Shown in pieces: positions 5,489-7,504 of a stretch of 7,504 nt of DNA. Within the stretch, counting starts at the first letter, position 1; each line of letters opens with the position of its first letter. The stretch is from BM524 sp041554435 (GTDB lineage: Bacteria > Bacteroidota > Bacteroidia > Bacteroidales > F082), in assembly GCA_041554435.1 (NCBI GenBank), contig JBFFLX010000166.1, forward strand, positions 1 through 7,504, written 5' to 3'. A program made the position numbers and the translations under genes. The notes below the pieces were generated by a model that ran no database searches, was not told the DNA's origin, and worked only from the letters and a program-made list of their open reading frames with translations.

Positions 5489-5635
5489 ATGAAGCATTTA
5501 GTACCATATAATAAAAATTCTGTGGAAAATCTTATTAACTCTTGTGTAGAATGTGTTGATTTACAGAAGAAAATATATTCAAGTAAGTCTATAAATGATT
5601 TATTCAATTGTTTATCAACCAGTAAAACTTCCTAA
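5489..5635 (+). CDS. Small ORF, 48 aa, possible small gene or fragment
   Basis: The frame starts MKHLVPYNKNSVENLINSC and ends FNCLSTSKTS before TAA (5633-5635); an in-frame TGA at 5477 precedes it. It has three Cys residues, no signal or membrane segment, and an amphipathic, helix-prone composition (VENLINSCVECVDLQKKI). I do not recognise it. It could be a genuine small protein or the N-terminus of a longer gene lost to deletion; nothing in frame continues after the stop. No clear ribosome-binding site is seen, as is usual in Bacteroidota. Confidence 0.35.
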   Translation: MKHLVPYNKNSVENLINSCVECVDLQKKIYSSKSINDLFNCLSTSKTS

Positions 5636-5952
5636 TTGATATATTTTATAATGAATATCCAAAATAGTACTTAACCTACCGTACAGTCAAATGCAGCAAT
5701 TCCAAACTGACGCTCTTCGAAATCCGCAACGACAACTTGCAAGTGACCGTTAGCCATAATGCTAAAAACTGCTTGCAAAAGTAAAGCTGTTGATTTAAAA
5801 AAAATGAAACATTTAGGTGTTAGGATGTGAAATTACTAAAGATAATTTTTCAATTAAAATATTACATTTCGTTACAATTTGTTTAACTTTTATACAATTT
5901 TATGACAGTTGAAAATATTTTATTGGTTTGCGAAAAATTAAAAGTTAATAAT
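5636..5952. other. Intergenic region with GC-richer island (about 5671-5780)
   Basis: There is no coding frame of note in these 317 bases. The outer parts are very AT-rich, but about 5671-5780 is near 43% GC by hand count. It contains a perfect 10-bp palindrome ACTTGCAAGT (5735-5744), a second GCTTGCAA (5771-5778), and ACTTAAC (5669-5675) and CGTTAGCC (5749-5756) at its sides. It resembles a recurring Bacteroidota intergenic sequence I think I have seen, but I cannot confirm that. It may be a mobile or cassette-associated noncoding element. The remaining 5781-5952 is probably the leader of the S41 gene; no exact promoter boxes were found. Confidence 0.35.
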
Positions 5953-7266
5953 ATGAAAAAATTGAGTTTTTTGTTATTAGGTATTATAACACTTTGTTCT
6001 CCGGCATTTTCACAAACAGAAAAATCACTTACCACAGATGATAAAATTTATGGATTATCGGAGATATGGAAAGAAGTCAGTTATAATTTTGCATACTTTG
6101 ATCAAATACCCAACCTGAATTGGGATAGCTGCTATAGGGCATTTATTCTTCAAGTAATGGAAACAACTACCGATTGGGAGTATTACAGGGTACTACAGAA
6201 ATTTATGTCTCTGCTCGAAGATGGACATACTCGAATATTTCCCACCAGACAATTAAGAAATAAATATTATGGTACCGCAACAAAAAGTATAACAACCCGT
6301 CTGATAGAAAACAAGGTTATTGTTACGGACGTACTAGATACTTGTTTGGCAGAAGCCGGCCTTTCCAAAGGGATGGAAATAATTGCAATAGATAATGTGG
6401 GAGTTCAGGAATATGCAGAAAAAAATGTTAAACCCTATATGTTTGCCAGTACTTCGCATGATTTAATGTTACAAACTTACGGGCACTTTTTATTAAGTGG
6501 TAGTACTTCAGAACCTGCAATTATTCAGGTTAAGGGATTTGATGAGGAAATAAAAAAGTTTACAATACACCGTCATCCCTGGATTATGGAATTGGAAATG
6601 TACAGTGATAAACCATTTTCTTACAAGGTGTTGTCTGACAATATTGGTTATTTACAAATCCATAATTTTGTAAAGACTAATGAATACCAGCCAATTTTTG
6701 ATTCAATTTATATTCAGATACTAAAAACGGATGGATTAATTATTGATGTCAGAAACAATTTTGGTGGAGCTACTCAAATGACGCATTATATATTAAAGCA
6801 TTTTACCAATGGTAAAATCGGGACTGTCAACTGGAAGTCGCCAATGAATATTGGAGCTCATAAGGCATGGGGAACGAAAAAGGAATGGTATGAAGCAACA
6901 GGAAAGGAAATAGATGGATTTACAGATAGAATAATTTATTCTAAACCATTAAATGTAGTTGCAGATGAAAGTTCCTTTTCAGGTGCTGAAGATTTTTGCC
7001 TTGGATTTTTGACAATGAAAAGAGGAAAACTGATAGGAAGAAAAACAGCTGGAAGCACAGGAAGTCCTATTATGTCGAATTTATTTGGTGATGATTTAGT
7101 ATTGGTTTGTGCAAAAAAAGATTTTTTTCCTGATGGTACTGAGTTTATAGGTTATGGGATAAATCCGGATATTGAGGTTAAATTGTCTGTTGAGGATGTC
7201 ATTAATGGTACTGATAGATCTTTAAAGGTTGCAATTAATAGTTTGTCTTCCACTAAAAAAGAATGA
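5953..7266 (+). CDS. Secreted S41-family serine peptidase (tail-specific/tricorn-core-like)
   Basis: The start chosen is ATG 5953, because MKKLSFLLLGIITLCSPAFSQ is then a clean N-terminal signal peptide ending AFSQ; the upstream ATG at 5902 would bury it. The 437-residue product is exported and probably periplasmic or secreted. From the chosen start, LEDGHT near residue 92 supplies a likely catalytic His. A PDZ-like part lies around residues 115-200 (AGLSKGMEIIAIDNVGV). LIIDVRNNFGG near 262-272 is the S41 core strand, SSFSGAEDF holds the presumed nucleophile Ser343, and GRKTAGSTGSP and YGINPDIEV follow. His plus Ser without the CtpA-type Lys suggests the tricorn-like branch. The substrate is unknown. 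It is a single gene, intact, with no partner gene adjacent. Confidence 0.9.
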   Translation: MKKLSFLLLGIITLCSPAFSQTEKSLTTDDKIYGLSEIWKEVSYNFAYFDQIPNLNWDSCYRAFILQVMETTTDWEYYRVLQKFMSLLEDGHTRIFPTRQLRNKYYGTATKSITTRLIENKVIVTDVLDTCLAEAGLSKGMEIIAIDNVGVQEYAEKNVKPYMFASTSHDLMLQTYGHFLLSGSTSEPAIIQVKGFDEEIKKFTIHRHPWIMELEMYSDKPFSYKVLSDNIGYLQIHNFVKTNEYQPIFDSIYIQILKTDGLIIDVRNNFGGATQMTHYILKHFTNGKIGTVNWKSPMNIGAHKAWGTKKEWYEATGKEIDGFTDRIIYSKPLNVVADESSFSGAEDFCLGFLTMKRGKLIGRKTAGSTGSPIMSNLFGDDLVLVCAKKDFFPDGTEFIGYGINPDIEVKLSVEDVINGTDRSLKVAINSLSSTKKE

Positions 7267-7288
7267 TTTATTAAAATGAAAAAATCAT
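7263..7288 (+). terminator. Weak AT-rich stem-loop at the end of the S41 gene
   Basis: ATGATTT (7263-7269) and AAATCAT (7282-7288) can pair around a 12-base loop, overlapping the stop codon. The stem is AT-rich and no T-tract follows, so termination function is doubtful. Confidence 0.2.
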
Positions 7289-7310
7289 AAATGTACAATG
7301 GCTAATAAAT

Positions 7311-7378
7311 AGGACTCTGAGCGGTCGGCACGACCCAGTGAGGAGTCGGTGTTGAACTACACCCGCCGGTTTCAGGGC
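7311..7378. other. GC-rich hairpin-forming noncoding island
   Basis: About 65% GC by hand count over 7319-7378, against AT-rich flanks. Three nested or adjacent stems are seen: GACTC (7313-7317) with GAGTC (7343-7347), enclosing GGTCG (7323-7327) with CGACC (7331-7335) on a 3-base loop; then GGTGT (7348-7352) with ACACC (7359-7363). On the minus strand CGGGTGTAGTTCAAC (7368-7354 region) resembles the first bases of a glycine tRNA, but the rest does not. It lies just 3' of the minus-strand gene stop at 7398, so it may be that gene's 3' noncoding structure or an IS end. Confidence 0.45.
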
Positions 7379-7397
7379 TATGTACTTATTGAAGGTT

Positions 7398-7504
7398 TTA
7401 CAGATTTTTACAGGAAAAAACAGATTGAAGTTCTTTGACGTATTGCAGGTTTTTGTGTTTTCTCATGGCATTGGCACAAACAAGTTGGTGTTTAGCACTG
7501 CTGG
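7398..7504 (-). CDS. Partial CDS, C-terminal 34 residues of an unrecognised protein
   Basis: On the minus strand one frame stays open from the right window edge to TAA (7400-7398), while the other two minus frames stop early. The visible end includes AKHQLVCANAMRKHKNLQ, then YVKELQSVF and CKNL, a basic helical tail of the kind seen at the ends of transposases or other DNA-binding proteins. No family can be named from this little sequence. It converges on the S41 gene, with a 65% GC hairpin region between them. If it is a transposase, the hairpin region would be the end of the element. The gene start lies outside the window. Confidence 0.4.
   Translation of the reverse strand, partial: SSAKHQLVCANAMRKHKNLQYVKELQSVFSCKNL

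Noticed and set aside
5902..5952. Upstream ATG at 5902 as the S41 gene start
   Set aside because: It would place 17 polar residues before a typical signal peptide; ATG 5953 gives a standard exported protein.
7313..7375. A tRNA gene or group II intron end in the GC-rich island
   Set aside because: Only the first bases resemble a glycine tRNA, with no anticodon or acceptor pairing; no domain V-like AGC...GTT hairpin is present.
1..7504. CRISPR array, retron, toxin-antitoxin pair or phage cluster
   Set aside because: No regularly spaced direct repeats outside the LRR coding repeats, no reverse transcriptase or Cas-like frame, and no paired small genes in one operon.

Overview
The window looks like an accessory, partly decayed stretch of a Bacteroidota chromosome, probably a marine or environmental flavobacterium- or Marinilabiliales-like lineage. 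The evidence is the low GC content, a lipoprotein whose N-terminus fits the Bacteroidota surface-export pattern, a C-terminal fragment ending in a type IX secretion sorting domain, a TAnnTTTG-type -7 box, and the character of the IS3-type transposase, Arm-type integrase start and S41 peptidase. The lineage call is inference from these family signatures.

Left part (1-2230): a GC-rich 17-20 nt piece at the very edge reads like the 3' end of a tRNA (minus strand). It is followed by a 27-codon remnant of a tyrosine-recombinase N-terminus, and then by a helicase C-terminal fragment that is split by a complete IS3-family element. The IS (274-1804) has imperfect terminal inverted repeats, TG...CA ends and a 3-bp AAT duplication. 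Removing the IS and one AAT restores an open frame across the insertion point. Inside the IS, orfB seems to have lost its usual start because of one extra A in an A7 run.

Middle (2230-4880): a doubtful 86-aa minus-strand ORF is followed by a well-preserved 542-aa surface lipoprotein. It carries a His/Cys-rich segment, a MopE-type Asp-rich metal-binding segment and 15 leucine-rich repeats of exactly 21 residues, with an almost invariant cysteine per repeat. Converging on it from the other strand is the C-terminal stump of an endonuclease I (EndA/NucM-type) nuclease with a frameshifted type IX sorting tail.

Right part (4890-7504): a small minus-strand lipoprotein of unknown function comes first, then a 48-codon small ORF in AT-rich DNA with scattered AATAGTAT-type repeats. 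A GC-richer noncoding island follows, then an intact secreted S41 peptidase, a 65% GC hairpin-rich island, and the last 35 codons of an unrecognised minus-strand gene running off the edge.

There is no convincing multi-gene operon. Genes are single, in mixed orientation, and interleaved with gene fragments. This suggests a region of repeated insertion and loss rather than one coordinated system. The intact cell-envelope genes (LRR lipoprotein, small lipoprotein, secreted S41 peptidase) probably act independently at the outer membrane or in the periplasm. I did not find a convincing new defence or mobile system. The most checkable oddities are the IS frameshift, the tRNA-end/integrase pairing and the two GC-rich noncoding islands.
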